The notes beneath the pieces are model-generated. The model had not been told where the DNA came from and did no database searches. It was given only the letters and a program-made list of their open reading frames with translations. A stretch of DNA of 64,000 nt from an uncultured Clostridia bacterium (GTDB lineage: Bacteria; Bacillota; Clostridia; Christensenellales; Borkfalkiaceae): contig CANQET010000002.1 of NCBI GenBank assembly GCA_947595585.1, positions 62,001-126,000 of the forward strand, in the 5' to 3' direction. This document shows positions 31,738 through 40,700 of this stretch, one piece after another. Every line of letters begins with the position of its first letter. The stretch's first letter is position 1. Both the position numbers and the translations under genes were made by a program.

Positions 31738-34716
31738 TTATTCGTTCGAAGCCGTCTTCTTGTCCTTCGGAAGGAACATGAAGAGGACGCATACGCCGAT
31801 GCCCGCGACGAGCACGATATCGACGATCGTCCACAGTGCGACGAACAGGGTCGAGTGCGGCGTGGTGCTCACGCCTGCGCCGAGGGTGATGCTGTACTTA
31901 TCCTCGATCGTACCGTTGTCGATGCCCTTCTGATAGTTCATGGCCGTGACATAGGTATCGACGTAGGTGTACACGATGCCCTTGACGGAGAGCTTGGCGC
32001 CGTACTTCGCACCGACATCGTTGTAGTTGAGGCTTGCATCGGTATTGGCGTTGTTGAGCCAGAGGTCGTTGCCCGCCTTCACCGCCTTGTTGTAGTCATT
32101 CATGTAGCCTTGATCCCAGTCGGTGATGACGGAGCCCTTGAAGCCCCATTCCTTGCGGAGGACGTCGGTGAGGAGGGCGTGGTTGTAGCCGCACCACACG
32201 GCGCCGAGCTTGTTGAAGGCGCTCATCATGGCGTTTGCGCCGCCCTCTTTGACGGCGATCTCGAAGGGCTTCAGATACATCTCGCGGAGGGCCTGCTCGG
32301 TCGTCCACGTGTACCAATCGGTGGCGTTCTGGCCGGGTTCGCTCATCACGAAGTGCTTGAGATAGCAGTAGAGGTTCTTCTCCTTGGCGCCGCGGATGGT
32401 CTCCGCCGCGAGTTTGCCCGAGAGAAGCCCGTCCTCGCTGTAATACTCATAGTTACGGGAATTGTAGACGCTGCGGTGCAGGTTGACGCCGGGCGCATAC
32501 CAACCGTAGGTATTCGTGCTGTTGCCGATCATGCCCTGCGCCTGCCCGAGGTTATACATGAGCCTCTGGCTCCAGCTGCAGCCCGAGAGGGTCTCGGCGG
32601 GGAAGACGGCCCAAGCCTCGGGCGCTTTCCCGGGGGAGATGACCGCGCTGTTGAATCCCGCAGGACCATCGGTATTCTGCTGACGGGGCTTGCCGATCGA
32701 GGCGATGGCTTCGGTACGGAAGCCGCCTCTTCCGATGAGGGCCTCGGCATCCGATTCGGAGAGCTGCCCGAGGAAGATATCCCACATCGGGCTGTCCCAA
32801 TCGGAGAGCTGGATAAGGAGCGTCTCATTGACGGTAAGCTCCGCCTCGCTCGTTCCGTTGAGCTGTGCGGAGGTCGCCTTGTCGCCCGTCTCGAGCGTGA
32901 CGAGGTACTGCCCCATCTCGGCGGCATTGCCGAAATTCGCAACTTCCGCCGCGATCCCTGCGTCGTTGTCGTAGCCCGTGTAGGTGTAGTTTGCGGCACT
33001 GCTTGCAGCGCTCGTGATGCCGCCCGCCTGCGCCGTCGCGAGGGTGCCCGCAAAGTCGGCGCGGGAGAGATAGGTCACGCCGCCCGTAATGCCCGTCGAA
33101 CCGTCGATGGGCATGTTCGCATAGGCATTATCGCCCGTGAAGAGGTTTTCGACGACGGCATTCGTCGTGGGATCGTTCGCGATCTGAATGTTCTCGGAAG
33201 CGATCGTAACGGTGTTGGTGCCTTCGGAATTCTCTTCGGGCGTAGGGAAGAGCTCATGCGCATTGGCACGGAGGGTGATGGTGTAGGCGCCCTCGTCGAG
33301 CTCATAGCCCTTGAAGCCGTTTTTGTTCATGTCGTAGGCGTCGTAGGAAGCCATATCATAGGCCGTGAAGGTGAGCTTGACTTCCTGGATGCCCTCGGTT
33401 TCGCTGTTGGGCTGAAGGAGGGCCGTCTTATCGAAGGCAAGCAGGTTGATGGCCGATTTCTCGATGCCGCCCTTGGTGTAAGGCGCCGAGTAATAGAGCT
33501 GAACGACGTCTCTTCCCGCTTCGCTGCCGATGTTGGTCACGCGCACGACGACGGAGTACTCCTTGCCCGCTTCGAGCTTTTCGCCCTCTTTCCAAGAGGT
33601 CTCGACGATCTCCTGCTTGAACTTCGTGTAGGAGAGGCCGTAGCCGAAGGGGAACTGCACGACTTTATCGTAGGAAGTGCCCTGCGAGGTGAAGTAGCCC
33701 TCGGCGTCCGCCGTCTCATACCAGCGGTACCCGAAGTAGATGCCCTCCTGATAGACGATGCTCGAATTGGCGCTCGTCGTGTTCGCATAGGAGGGGTTGT
33801 AGGTCTGCCAATCGTAGGCATAGGTATCCGAAAGTCTGCCCGAAGGGGTCACTTCGCCCGTGATGATCTTGGGGATGGCGCGTGCGCCCGATTGGCCGGG
33901 GATCCCGACGTAGATGCACGCCTTGATGTTGTCGTATTCCTCGAGGAAGCCGAGCTCGATGGGGTTGGTCGTATTGAGAAGGACGGTCACATCGAAGCCG
34001 TATTGCTTGAGGTTCTCGAAGATCACCTTTTCATTGGCCGTGAGTTCGAGGAAGGCGCCGTTTTGGTAGCTCTTGATGTTCTTGAGCTCGCCGTTGCCGC
34101 CGTTCTCGCAGCCCCAACGCCCGAGGACGACGATGGCCGTCTTCGAATAGTTCTTCGCCGCCGTCATGAGGTCGTCCGTGTAGAAGGAAGCGGGCGGGTT
34201 GATCATCGTCTCCGTGGCATCCTTGCCCGTGGAGCCGCCGTCGCCCCAGAAGTCCGCGTCCTTGGAGCTGACTCTCGAATACGCCGCCGCGAGGTCGAGA
34301 TTATACTCCATCTCCGCTTCGGTGAATGCTTCGAGCAGCGTGGTGTGATATTCGTTGCTCTCGTTGATGGGGGAAGCACCGCTGCCGCCGCCCACGACGA
34401 GGAAGCCCTGATCGGTGGAATTCCAACCGAAGAAGTTTATCTTGGTGCTCTTGGGAAGGGGAAGGTAGTTCTCATTCTTGAGAAGGACCATGCTCTCCTC
34501 GGCGATCTCGCCGATGAGGTCGTCCGCTTGACCTACGGCATTCTCCTGCATCTGCTTATCTCCGCCCGTCGCCAAACCGCCGAAATAGGGGTGAAGCAGA
34601 GGGGAGAAGTAGTTGAGGACGATGTTCCCCGCGATCAGTATGGCGACAAGGAGGAAGGCGACCGCGATGAGCACGATGCGCTTGACACCCTTTGCGCCTG
34701 CAAAGAAATTAGCCAT
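31738..34716 (-). CDS. Doubly membrane-anchored GH3 beta-glucosidase with permuted domain order (second)
   Basis: A 992-aa homologue of the GH3 at 23098 in the same operon. N-terminal span about 12-35, C-terminal span about 958-980. Domain order again C-domain (AEESMVLLKNENYLPLPKSTKINFFGWNS), FnIII (FPFGYGLSYTKFKQ, AGRDVVQLYYSAP), barrel (IGRGGFRTEAIASIGKPRQQNTDGPAGFN, WYAPGVNLHRSVYNSRNYEYYSEDG, RKEWGFKGSVITDWDQ, nucleophile Asp near 865). Compared with the 23098 copy it has an insert of different sequence between FnIII and barrel. Two paralogous exo-enzymes in one operon suggest different linkage or chain-length preferences. Confidence 0.9.
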   Translation of the reverse strand: MANFFAGAKGVKRIVLIAVAFLLVAILIAGNIVLNYFSPLLHPYFGGLATGGDKQMQENAVGQADDLIGEIAEESMVLLKNENYLPLPKSTKINFFGWNSTDQGFLVVGGGSGASPINESNEYHTTLLEAFTEAEMEYNLDLAAAYSRVSSKDADFWGDGGSTGKDATETMINPPASFYTDDLMTAAKNYSKTAIVVLGRWGCENGGNGELKNIKSYQNGAFLELTANEKVIFENLKQYGFDVTVLLNTTNPIELGFLEEYDNIKACIYVGIPGQSGARAIPKIITGEVTPSGRLSDTYAYDWQTYNPSYANTTSANSSIVYQEGIYFGYRWYETADAEGYFTSQGTSYDKVVQFPFGYGLSYTKFKQEIVETSWKEGEKLEAGKEYSVVVRVTNIGSEAGRDVVQLYYSAPYTKGGIEKSAINLLAFDKTALLQPNSETEGIQEVKLTFTAYDMASYDAYDMNKNGFKGYELDEGAYTITLRANAHELFPTPEENSEGTNTVTIASENIQIANDPTTNAVVENLFTGDNAYANMPIDGSTGITGGVTYLSRADFAGTLATAQAGGITSAASSAANYTYTGYDNDAGIAAEVANFGNAAEMGQYLVTLETGDKATSAQLNGTSEAELTVNETLLIQLSDWDSPMWDIFLGQLSESDAEALIGRGGFRTEAIASIGKPRQQNTDGPAGFNSAVISPGKAPEAWAVFPAETLSGCSWSQRLMYNLGQAQGMIGNSTNTYGWYAPGVNLHRSVYNSRNYEYYSEDGLLSGKLAAETIRGAKEKNLYCYLKHFVMSEPGQNATDWYTWTTEQALREMYLKPFEIAVKEGGANAMMSAFNKLGAVWCGYNHALLTDVLRKEWGFKGSVITDWDQGYMNDYNKAVKAGNDLWLNNANTDASLNYNDVGAKYGAKLSVKGIVYTYVDTYVTAMNYQKGIDNGTIEDKYSITLGAGVSTTPHSTLFVALWTIVDIVLVAGIGVCVLFMFLPKDKKTASNE

Positions 34717-34792
34717 TGTGTTCGCTCCTTATTCGTATTGATTTTTACGCAATTGAGGGGCGGCGGAAGCCCGTCGCCCCTGCGTTGTTGCG

Positions 34793-37700
34793 TTATGCCG
34801 TGTAGCTGAACGTCGCATGCGCGATGGCATTGCCTTCCGCATCATACCACACTACGGAATAGGTCTTGCCTTCGCCGTAATCTTCAGAAAGCTGGACCTG
34901 AAGCAAATTGCCGTCTACAAGGAAACCCTTGCCGTCGCCGAAGGCTTTCGTATCGGCGTCGTTGACTTTGCAGCTGGCCGCTTCCTTCACGAGCGCGAAG
35001 TCCTCATCGGACATGGAGAGCTTGACGTAGCCGTTGCCGTACCACTCGGTAGCGGTCACGGAGATCTCCTTGCCCCCTGCGGGCGTCTCGGGCTGCGTTC
35101 CGCTCGTGGTATCGCCTGCGGTCCACTCAACGTCCGAGATCTTCAGCGTGATCTTTTGGGTCTGCTTCGGGAATTGGAAATCGATTGCGCTTACGCCGTT
35201 TTGCTGTGCGCCTGCGGCATTGAGGGTGAAGACAACGGTGATGGTGTTATCGCCCGCATTGAGGGTCATTTCCTTCCCGTTGATGATCGCCTTCGTCTGC
35301 ACGGAAGCATTGATCTTGCAAGTGAGGGTATAGATCTGCCCCGCAAGAAGTTGGCTGTTCTTATAGAAGACCTGCACGGAATAATCCTTTTCGCCGTCCT
35401 TATAGTTTACGACAAAGGCATTCCCATCGAAATCTGCGGAGAACTCGTTGACGACAGCGCCCTGCTCCCAAGAAGCGTCTGCAACATACCAGTAGACCCA
35501 CGTATCGGGATTGTTATCCGTACCGACCTTATCCCACTCGCTCGTCATCTCGGCGCCCTGGATCTTCTTATCGTAACTCGGCTGATATTTCGTGCCGGGC
35601 GTCGGAGGCTCGGGCTGAGGCTGTTCGCTTTGACCTCCGGTGACTTCTTTCCAATACACATCGGAAATTTTGATCGTATGTGCTTCGGGCGAAGGGAACT
35701 GGATATCCACAGCGCTGATATCGCCTGCAAGCGTGAACTTAACGTTCACATCGTTATCGCCCTCTGTGAGAACGACGGGGACGCCATTGACGTTGATCGT
35801 ATACGCCGCGTCAGAATTGATCTTCATGAACAGACGGTACGTCTTCCCTTGCGTAAGCTCGGTGTTGTTATAGAAGAGCTGAGTAGCCCAACTTGCGTCG
35901 CCGTCCGTGGGACCGCCCGAGAAGGAGAACGTAAGCACGTTATTCTCGATCTTATAATCGGGATTCATCGTGACAACGGGATCCCATTCGCGCCACCAGA
36001 GGATCCAAACGTTGGGGCTGACGTCTGCGCCGTCGGCATCGTCATTGCCTTTCTTTTCCGCACCGTGGCGGACTTCCGTAAACTTCGCGTTGATCGCCTC
36101 TCCGAGCGTTTCCGTACCGGGCTGAGGTTGTTCGCTTCCGCTTGTGATCTCAACTTCGGTGATCGTGAAGCGGCCGGCCGTGATCGCGCTCGCTGTGCCC
36201 GAGAAATCATCCGTTGCTTTACCGAACTGGACAGAGATCATGATGCCGGGTGTCTTGGTGGCAGTGATCGTCTTGGTCTCGCCTGCGGTAAAATCGTAGT
36301 ATGCATCGCAGATACGGATCGTTCCCTCAACGCTCGAGGTGAACTTGAAGGTAACGGTGTAGATGCCCTGTGCCACAGACGCGTAATTGTAGAACAGCTG
36401 ATGGCTGTACCAATTGCCTTGCGTACTGGTAAATTCGTAGGTGATGGTACCGTCGTCGTATTTCGCTTCCACAAGGCCGTACGCTTCTTCTTCGGTCTTT
36501 TCGCCGAGTTCATTATAATAGAACCAACCGTCGTACGTGATATTGACGTTATTGCCGCCCGAGTACGGAAGATCATAGACGACCGTCTCATGCGCAACGG
36601 TATAGGTGACGTCGGTCGCCGCAGACCAAGGGCTTGCCTGGTACTGACCCGTAGCGGGAAGCGCACGCGCCTTCACGATATAGGTGCCGTTGTTCCAAGC
36701 CGCGGAGTTGATCGTCGCTTCGCTCTCCGTAGCCTTTACGGTGTACTTGGGCGTCTCGGCGTCGGCAGTATCAAAGAAGCCGATCTCATAGCCGTTCACA
36801 AGTTCTGCTTCGTTTTCGGTATCGGTGACGGTCGCCTTATCGCCGCTCATCGCAACGGTAGGAGCCTTGAGCGCCGCAGGGGTGAATTCCTTCCACTGCA
36901 GCTTCTCGATCGTGAAGTCGATGGTGTCGCCCGATTCGCCGAGGTTGCCGAGGAGAAGGAACACGCCCGTGTAGTAGATATTGTCATAGTTTTTATCCGG
37001 ATAGATCGTACCGTCGTCCGCATGCAGGAAGTACGAGGTGATCGTCGTCTTCTTGTTCGCCTCGAGGGTGAAATCGGTCCCGTTGAGGGTGATGTCTCCC
37101 GCGACGGAGCTTGTGACGTCTGCCGTCAGCGAATAGTAGGTGCCCGTCTTGAGGCTGCCGCCTTCGCCCGCAGAGCGGTAGACGACCTGCAGATCGGCGC
37201 CCGCGAGGGTGCCATGCGTCTCAACGGTGAAGTTGAAGGAAGCAATACCGGCCTGGCTGTCTGCCGAGTTCTGGTATTCGGCGAGGTTCATGTTGATCCT
37301 GCCGCCGCCTTCAAAACCTTGGTTCGCCCAACGTCCCCACGTGTTCTGGGGAACTTTGTTCTGCTCGAAGTGGTCGATCTCGTAGTAACCATCGGGCTTA
37401 TTTGCCCAGTTGACGGTGACTTCGCACGATGCCGAAGCGGTGCCCGCCGACCTTCTCGCGGTGATCTTCACGGTGCCCTCGCGGATGCCCGTCACAGTGC
37501 CGCCCGAGACGGTCGCGATGCTCTCGTTCTCGGAAGACCATGTGTATTTATCACCGGAGTAGGGTTGGCCGTTCATCGTCGTCGAAGCGGTGAGCGTGAA
37601 GGGCTCCCCTTTCTCGACGGTTGCCGTCGTCTGCGAGAGGGTGACCACGAAGTCCGCGACCGTGACTTTGCAGGTTGCGGAACCGGCGCTCTTGCTCGTC

Positions 37701-37960
37701 GCCGTGATCGTCGCTTCGCCGACTTTCTTGGCCGTGATCATGCCGCTTAAGACAGTCGCGACCGTGTCGTCCGACGAAGACCAAACGACGTCGGAATTAT
37801 CCTCCGTCGTTGCACGAAGTGTCTGGATGTCGCCAACGCCCATCGTCAATTCTGTCTGCGAGAGGGTGACGCCGGAATCCGACGTGCAGCCCACGACCGC
37901 AAAGACAAGCACGAACGAAAGGATGATCGCAACGATCGAACTCAGTGCTCTCTTTTTCAT
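34793..37960 (-). CDS. Multi-module CBM lipoprotein with two BIG2 domains
   Basis: A 1055-aa lipoprotein without catalytic motifs. The start at 37960 (MKKRALSS) is preferred over an ATG 12 nt earlier because the latter lies inside the SD GGAGGT. Lipobox VVGC. Two BIG2 Ig-like domains (TLSQTELTMGVGDIQTL.., about 25-100; TLSQTTATVEKGE.., about 105-185) precede four similar beta-sandwich modules of about 150 aa, each with (W)xxQLFYNxxxLxxGxxY, a (K/T)xxxNG...GDN or related turn, and DIQFP...IKISDVxW. These look like CBM4/9/22-type carbohydrate-binding modules. EQPQPEPPTP linkers. Probable surface glycan-binding partner of the operon's enzymes. Confidence 0.75.
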   Translation of the reverse strand: MKKRALSSIVAIILSFVLVFAVVGCTSDSGVTLSQTELTMGVGDIQTLRATTEDNSDVVWSSSDDTVATVLSGMITAKKVGEATITATSKSAGSATCKVTVADFVVTLSQTTATVEKGEPFTLTASTTMNGQPYSGDKYTWSSENESIATVSGGTVTGIREGTVKITARRSAGTASASCEVTVNWANKPDGYYEIDHFEQNKVPQNTWGRWANQGFEGGGRINMNLAEYQNSADSQAGIASFNFTVETHGTLAGADLQVVYRSAGEGGSLKTGTYYSLTADVTSSVAGDITLNGTDFTLEANKKTTITSYFLHADDGTIYPDKNYDNIYYTGVFLLLGNLGESGDTIDFTIEKLQWKEFTPAALKAPTVAMSGDKATVTDTENEAELVNGYEIGFFDTADAETPKYTVKATESEATINSAAWNNGTYIVKARALPATGQYQASPWSAATDVTYTVAHETVVYDLPYSGGNNVNITYDGWFYYNELGEKTEEEAYGLVEAKYDDGTITYEFTSTQGNWYSHQLFYNYASVAQGIYTVTFKFTSSVEGTIRICDAYYDFTAGETKTITATKTPGIMISVQFGKATDDFSGTASAITAGRFTITEVEITSGSEQPQPGTETLGEAINAKFTEVRHGAEKKGNDDADGADVSPNVWILWWREWDPVVTMNPDYKIENNVLTFSFSGGPTDGDASWATQLFYNNTELTQGKTYRLFMKINSDAAYTINVNGVPVVLTEGDNDVNVKFTLAGDISAVDIQFPSPEAHTIKISDVYWKEVTGGQSEQPQPEPPTPGTKYQPSYDKKIQGAEMTSEWDKVGTDNNPDTWVYWYVADASWEQGAVVNEFSADFDGNAFVVNYKDGEKDYSVQVFYKNSQLLAGQIYTLTCKINASVQTKAIINGKEMTLNAGDNTITVVFTLNAAGAQQNGVSAIDFQFPKQTQKITLKISDVEWTAGDTTSGTQPETPAGGKEISVTATEWYGNGYVKLSMSDEDFALVKEAASCKVNDADTKAFGDGKGFLVDGNLLQVQLSEDYGEGKTYSVVWYDAEGNAIAHATFSYTA

Positions 37961-38016
37961 AACTACCTCCATAAAAATTTACCTTTATCCCTACGGGCAC
38001 ACGCCCGTTCGGTCCT

Positions 38017-39141
38017 CTATTCTTCCGCGAACACGCGGACGTAATCTATATGCATCTTGCCCTCGGTGAAGTCTTCGGGGGGTTCTCTTCCGCCGTCGAA
38101 ATTCCCTCCCACCGCAAGATTTAGAAGAAGATAGAAGGGTTGATCGAAGGGGGCGGCGGCGTTTTCTTCCTTGGAGACGGCCTCCGTCCACCAATCGCTC
38201 TGCTTCAGGCGGAAGACTTCGATGCCGTCGATATACCACGCGATCGCATCGCTTTTCCATGAAAGCCCATAGGTATGCCATGCGGAAATGGGGGCAGAAA
38301 GGCGCGTCGCACGTGTGAGATAGGTGCTGCGGCCTTGGTCGCCGAAGTGCAGCGTCGTCGCCGCCTCATCGGGGACACGCCCCCGCGCTTCGAGGATATC
38401 GATCTCCCCGTTCGCCGCCCAGGAGCCGTAAGCCGTCTGCGTAGACTCCTCGGAGAGGGGCTGCGGCAGGGCCCAGAAGGCAGGCCATAGCCCCGTGATC
38501 GCATCGACGCGGATGCGCGCTTCGGCAAACCCGTAGGTGAAGGAGAAGCGGTCCCGTGTGGTGATGCGGGCGGAGGTGTAAGAAGTGTTCTCGGGGCCTT
38601 CTTGCCGCGTGGCGGTGATGGTCAGCACGCCGCCTTCCGTCTTGGCCGCGTCTTCGGTGTAGTACTGCCGCTCGTCGTTGCCCCAATAGCGCGGGCCGCG
38701 GGAGGCGCCGTAGACGTCGCGGACGCCGTTTTGGAATTCCCACACCGCGGGATCGAGCGGGGCGTCGAATTCATCGTGGAAGAGGAGGGTATAGCCGTGC
38801 ATGGGGCCGTTTTCGCCCGTGGGGCCGCCTTCTTTCACCGTGATACGGCAGGCGTCCGAGTTGTTGCCCGCAGCCGCCGTTATGGTGCATTGCCCCGCCG
38901 AGAGGGCGGAGACGACGCCGTCTTCCACCGTGGCGACGGCTTCATCGGAGGAGCTCCAGACAAGGGGAGCGCCGTCCGTCGAAAGCGCCTTGAGAAGATA
39001 GCTGTCGCCCACGAAGATCTCCGCCTCGTGCGGCTCGACGATCACCCTCGTCTGCACGCCCGTGCAGGAGGCGAAAATGAGCGCCGCAAGGAGCAGGACG
39101 AGGAGCGGAGCGCATCGGTTGGCGGGAACACGATTTTTCAT
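38017..39141 (-). CDS. GH16 endo-beta-1,3(4)-glucanase lipoprotein
   Basis: A 374-aa laminarinase/lichenase-type enzyme. Signal peptide with lipobox FASC; one BIG2 domain (about 30-105: PHEAEIFVGDSYLLKAL, WSSSDEAVATVEDG); GH16 from about 115 with LLFHDEFDAPLDPAVWEF, YTSARITTRDRFSFTYGFAEARI, GLWPAFWALP and the catalytic GEIDILEARG (Glu, Asp, Glu near 243-250), ending LLLNLAVGGNFDGG and MHIDYVRVF. Start chosen at 39141 for the signal peptide; longer in-frame ORF upstream covers the promoter. First gene of the operon. It would make oligosaccharides for the GH55-like, GH3 and GH5 proteins. Confidence 0.93.
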   Translation of the reverse strand: MKNRVPANRCAPLLVLLLAALIFASCTGVQTRVIVEPHEAEIFVGDSYLLKALSTDGAPLVWSSSDEAVATVEDGVVSALSAGQCTITAAAGNNSDACRITVKEGGPTGENGPMHGYTLLFHDEFDAPLDPAVWEFQNGVRDVYGASRGPRYWGNDERQYYTEDAAKTEGGVLTITATRQEGPENTSYTSARITTRDRFSFTYGFAEARIRVDAITGLWPAFWALPQPLSEESTQTAYGSWAANGEIDILEARGRVPDEAATTLHFGDQGRSTYLTRATRLSAPISAWHTYGLSWKSDAIAWYIDGIEVFRLKQSDWWTEAVSKEENAAAPFDQPFYLLLNLAVGGNFDGGREPPEDFTEGKMHIDYVRVFAEE

Positions 39142-39156
39142 AACGAAGACCGCGGC

Positions 39157-39197
39157 CGTACGCAATTCTTGCGTACGCGAAAGGGCATGCCCTTTCG
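39157..39197 (-). promoter_or_regulatory. Two hairpins in the leader of the glycanase operon
   Basis: CGTACGCAA-TTC-TTGCGTACG (39157-39177) is a perfect 9-bp hairpin; CGAAAGGGCATGCCCTTTCG (39178-39197) is a perfect 20-bp palindrome directly beside it. Both lie in the predicted 126-nt leader before the GH16 gene. They may be an operator pair or mRNA-stabilising structures. The rest of 39198-39266 shows nothing I recognise. Confidence 0.6.
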
Positions 39198-39273
39198 AAA
39201 AAACATTACCCGTGGGATGTGCCGCCATGGAGGCGGGGAGCATCGATTCGGGAGAAGTACTTTCCGAAATCAT

Positions 39274-39302
39274 ATTATATCACGCCTCGCGGAGGATTTC
39301 AA
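39274..39302 (-). promoter_or_regulatory. Promoter of the beta-glucan operon
   Basis: Minus strand TTGAAA (39297-39302), 17-bp spacer, TATAAT (39274-39279). It lies upstream of the first gene (GH16); the six genes behind follow with gaps of 56-113 bp and no strong terminator between them. Confidence 0.75.
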
Positions 39303-39466
39303 GAGTTTTAGAGAAAAAATTTCCCAATTTTTGTGAAATATTTTTATGTTGCGTACATGCGCCCGCATGCCCTCCCGAAAACGCGCATCGCGCACCCGCC
39401 CGTAAGGGGCAGAAACGGGGCGCAGGCGGCCGCGTAAAAAAATTCAAATTTTTTTCCAAACTCCCC

Positions 39467-39495
39467 TTGACACTTCCGAAAAAGTATAATAGAAT
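39467..39495 (+). promoter_or_regulatory. Promoter of the glf operon
   Basis: TTGACA (39467-39472), 17-bp spacer, TAGAAT (39490-39495); SD GGAGG before the GTG start at 39550. Divergent from the glycanase operon promoter about 165 bp away. Confidence 0.7.
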
Positions 39496-39549
39496 AAAAA
39501 AGGCAGAGTTTGCACTTTTCGAGTATGTGCAAGTTTTCGGAGGCAATGC

Positions 39550-40653
39550 GTGAAGTACGATTATCTGATCGTGGGGAGCGGACTGTTCGGCGCCGTGTGC
39601 GCGCACGAGCTCACCGCCCGCGGCAAGAAGTGCCTCGTACTCGAAAAACGCGGCCACATCGGCGGAAATTGCTACACCGAGACCGTGGAGGGGATCGAAG
39701 TCCACCGCTACGGGGCGCATATTTTCCACACCTCGGAGGAAGAAGTTTGGGCGTATATGAACCGCTTCGCCCGCTTCAACAACTTCGTCAATGCGCCGAT
39801 CGCCCGCTATAAAGATGAACTCTACAACCTGCCCTTCAACATGAATACGTTCACGCGCCTCTGGCCGGACGTCTTCACGCCCGAGGATGCGCGGCGGCGG
39901 ATCGAGGAAGATCGGCGGGGGGCCTATATCGATAAACCGCAAAATCTCGAGGAGCAGGCGATAAACCTCGTCGGGCCGACGATCTACGAAAAACTCGTGA
40001 AGGGGTACACCGAAAAGCAGTGGGGCAGGCCGTGCAGCGCGCTTCCCGCCTTTATCATCCGCCGCCTTCCCGTGCGCTTCACCTTCGATAATAATTACTT
40101 CAACGATCGCTATCAGGGCATCCCCGAAGGCGGCTATACGCCTATCTTCACAAAGCTCCTCGAAGGGTCAAAAGTGATACTTGGGGTCGATTTTTTGCAA
40201 AATGCGGCCGAATTTTCGGCACAGGCGGAGCGCATTATCTACACAGGGCCCATCGACCGTTTCTACGGCTACCGCTTCGGCGCCCTCGAATACCGCGCCC
40301 TCCGCTTTGAGACGGAGGTGCTCGATCTTCCCGATTTTCAGGGGAATGCCGTCGTCAACTACACCGACGCCGCGGTGCCCTATACCCGCATCATCGAGCA
40401 CAAACACTTTGCCTTCGGCACCCAGAAAAAGACGGTCATCACCCGTGAATATTCTGCCCCGTGGCAGGTAGGTGAGGAGCCCTTCTACCCCGTAAACGAC
40501 GCAAAAAACGGGGACCTGTATGAAAAATATCGCACGCTTGCGGAAAAAGAACCGCGCGTGATCTTCGGCGGCAGGCTCGGCGAATATCGCTATATGGATA
40601 TGCACGTTGCCGTAAAACGTGCGCTTGAGGCGGTCTCCCGTCTCGAAGGTTGA
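39550..40653 (+). CDS. glf: UDP-galactopyranose mutase
   Basis: Flavoenzyme converting UDP-galactopyranose to UDP-galactofuranose, a precursor of surface glycans. The 367-aa protein has the FAD-binding YDYLIVGSGLFGAVCAHEL (about 3-21) and LEKRGHIGGNCYTE, then HRYGAHIFHTS, YTEKQWGRP, RRLPVRFTFDNNYFNDRYQGIPEGGYT (substrate lid with Arg and Trp/Tyr), and the C-terminal GRLGEYRYMDMH. The start codon is GTG. It leads a five-gene operon with a GH3, a GtrA-like protein, a phosphatase and a GT2. Length normal. Confidence 0.97.
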   Translation: MKYDYLIVGSGLFGAVCAHELTARGKKCLVLEKRGHIGGNCYTETVEGIEVHRYGAHIFHTSEEEVWAYMNRFARFNNFVNAPIARYKDELYNLPFNMNTFTRLWPDVFTPEDARRRIEEDRRGAYIDKPQNLEEQAINLVGPTIYEKLVKGYTEKQWGRPCSALPAFIIRRLPVRFTFDNNYFNDRYQGIPEGGYTPIFTKLLEGSKVILGVDFLQNAAEFSAQAERIIYTGPIDRFYGYRFGALEYRALRFETEVLDLPDFQGNAVVNYTDAAVPYTRIIEHKHFAFGTQKKTVITREYSAPWQVGEEPFYPVNDAKNGDLYEKYRTLAEKEPRVIFGGRLGEYRYMDMHVAVKRALEAVSRLEG

Positions 40654-40700
40654 ATCTGTTTCCCGTTTGCGACGGGATGGTATAGATAAGGGAGGTAATC

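Noticed and set aside
39178-39197. Palindrome considered as a terminator
   Set aside because: On the minus strand the T run precedes rather than follows the stem, and no plus-strand gene ends nearby.
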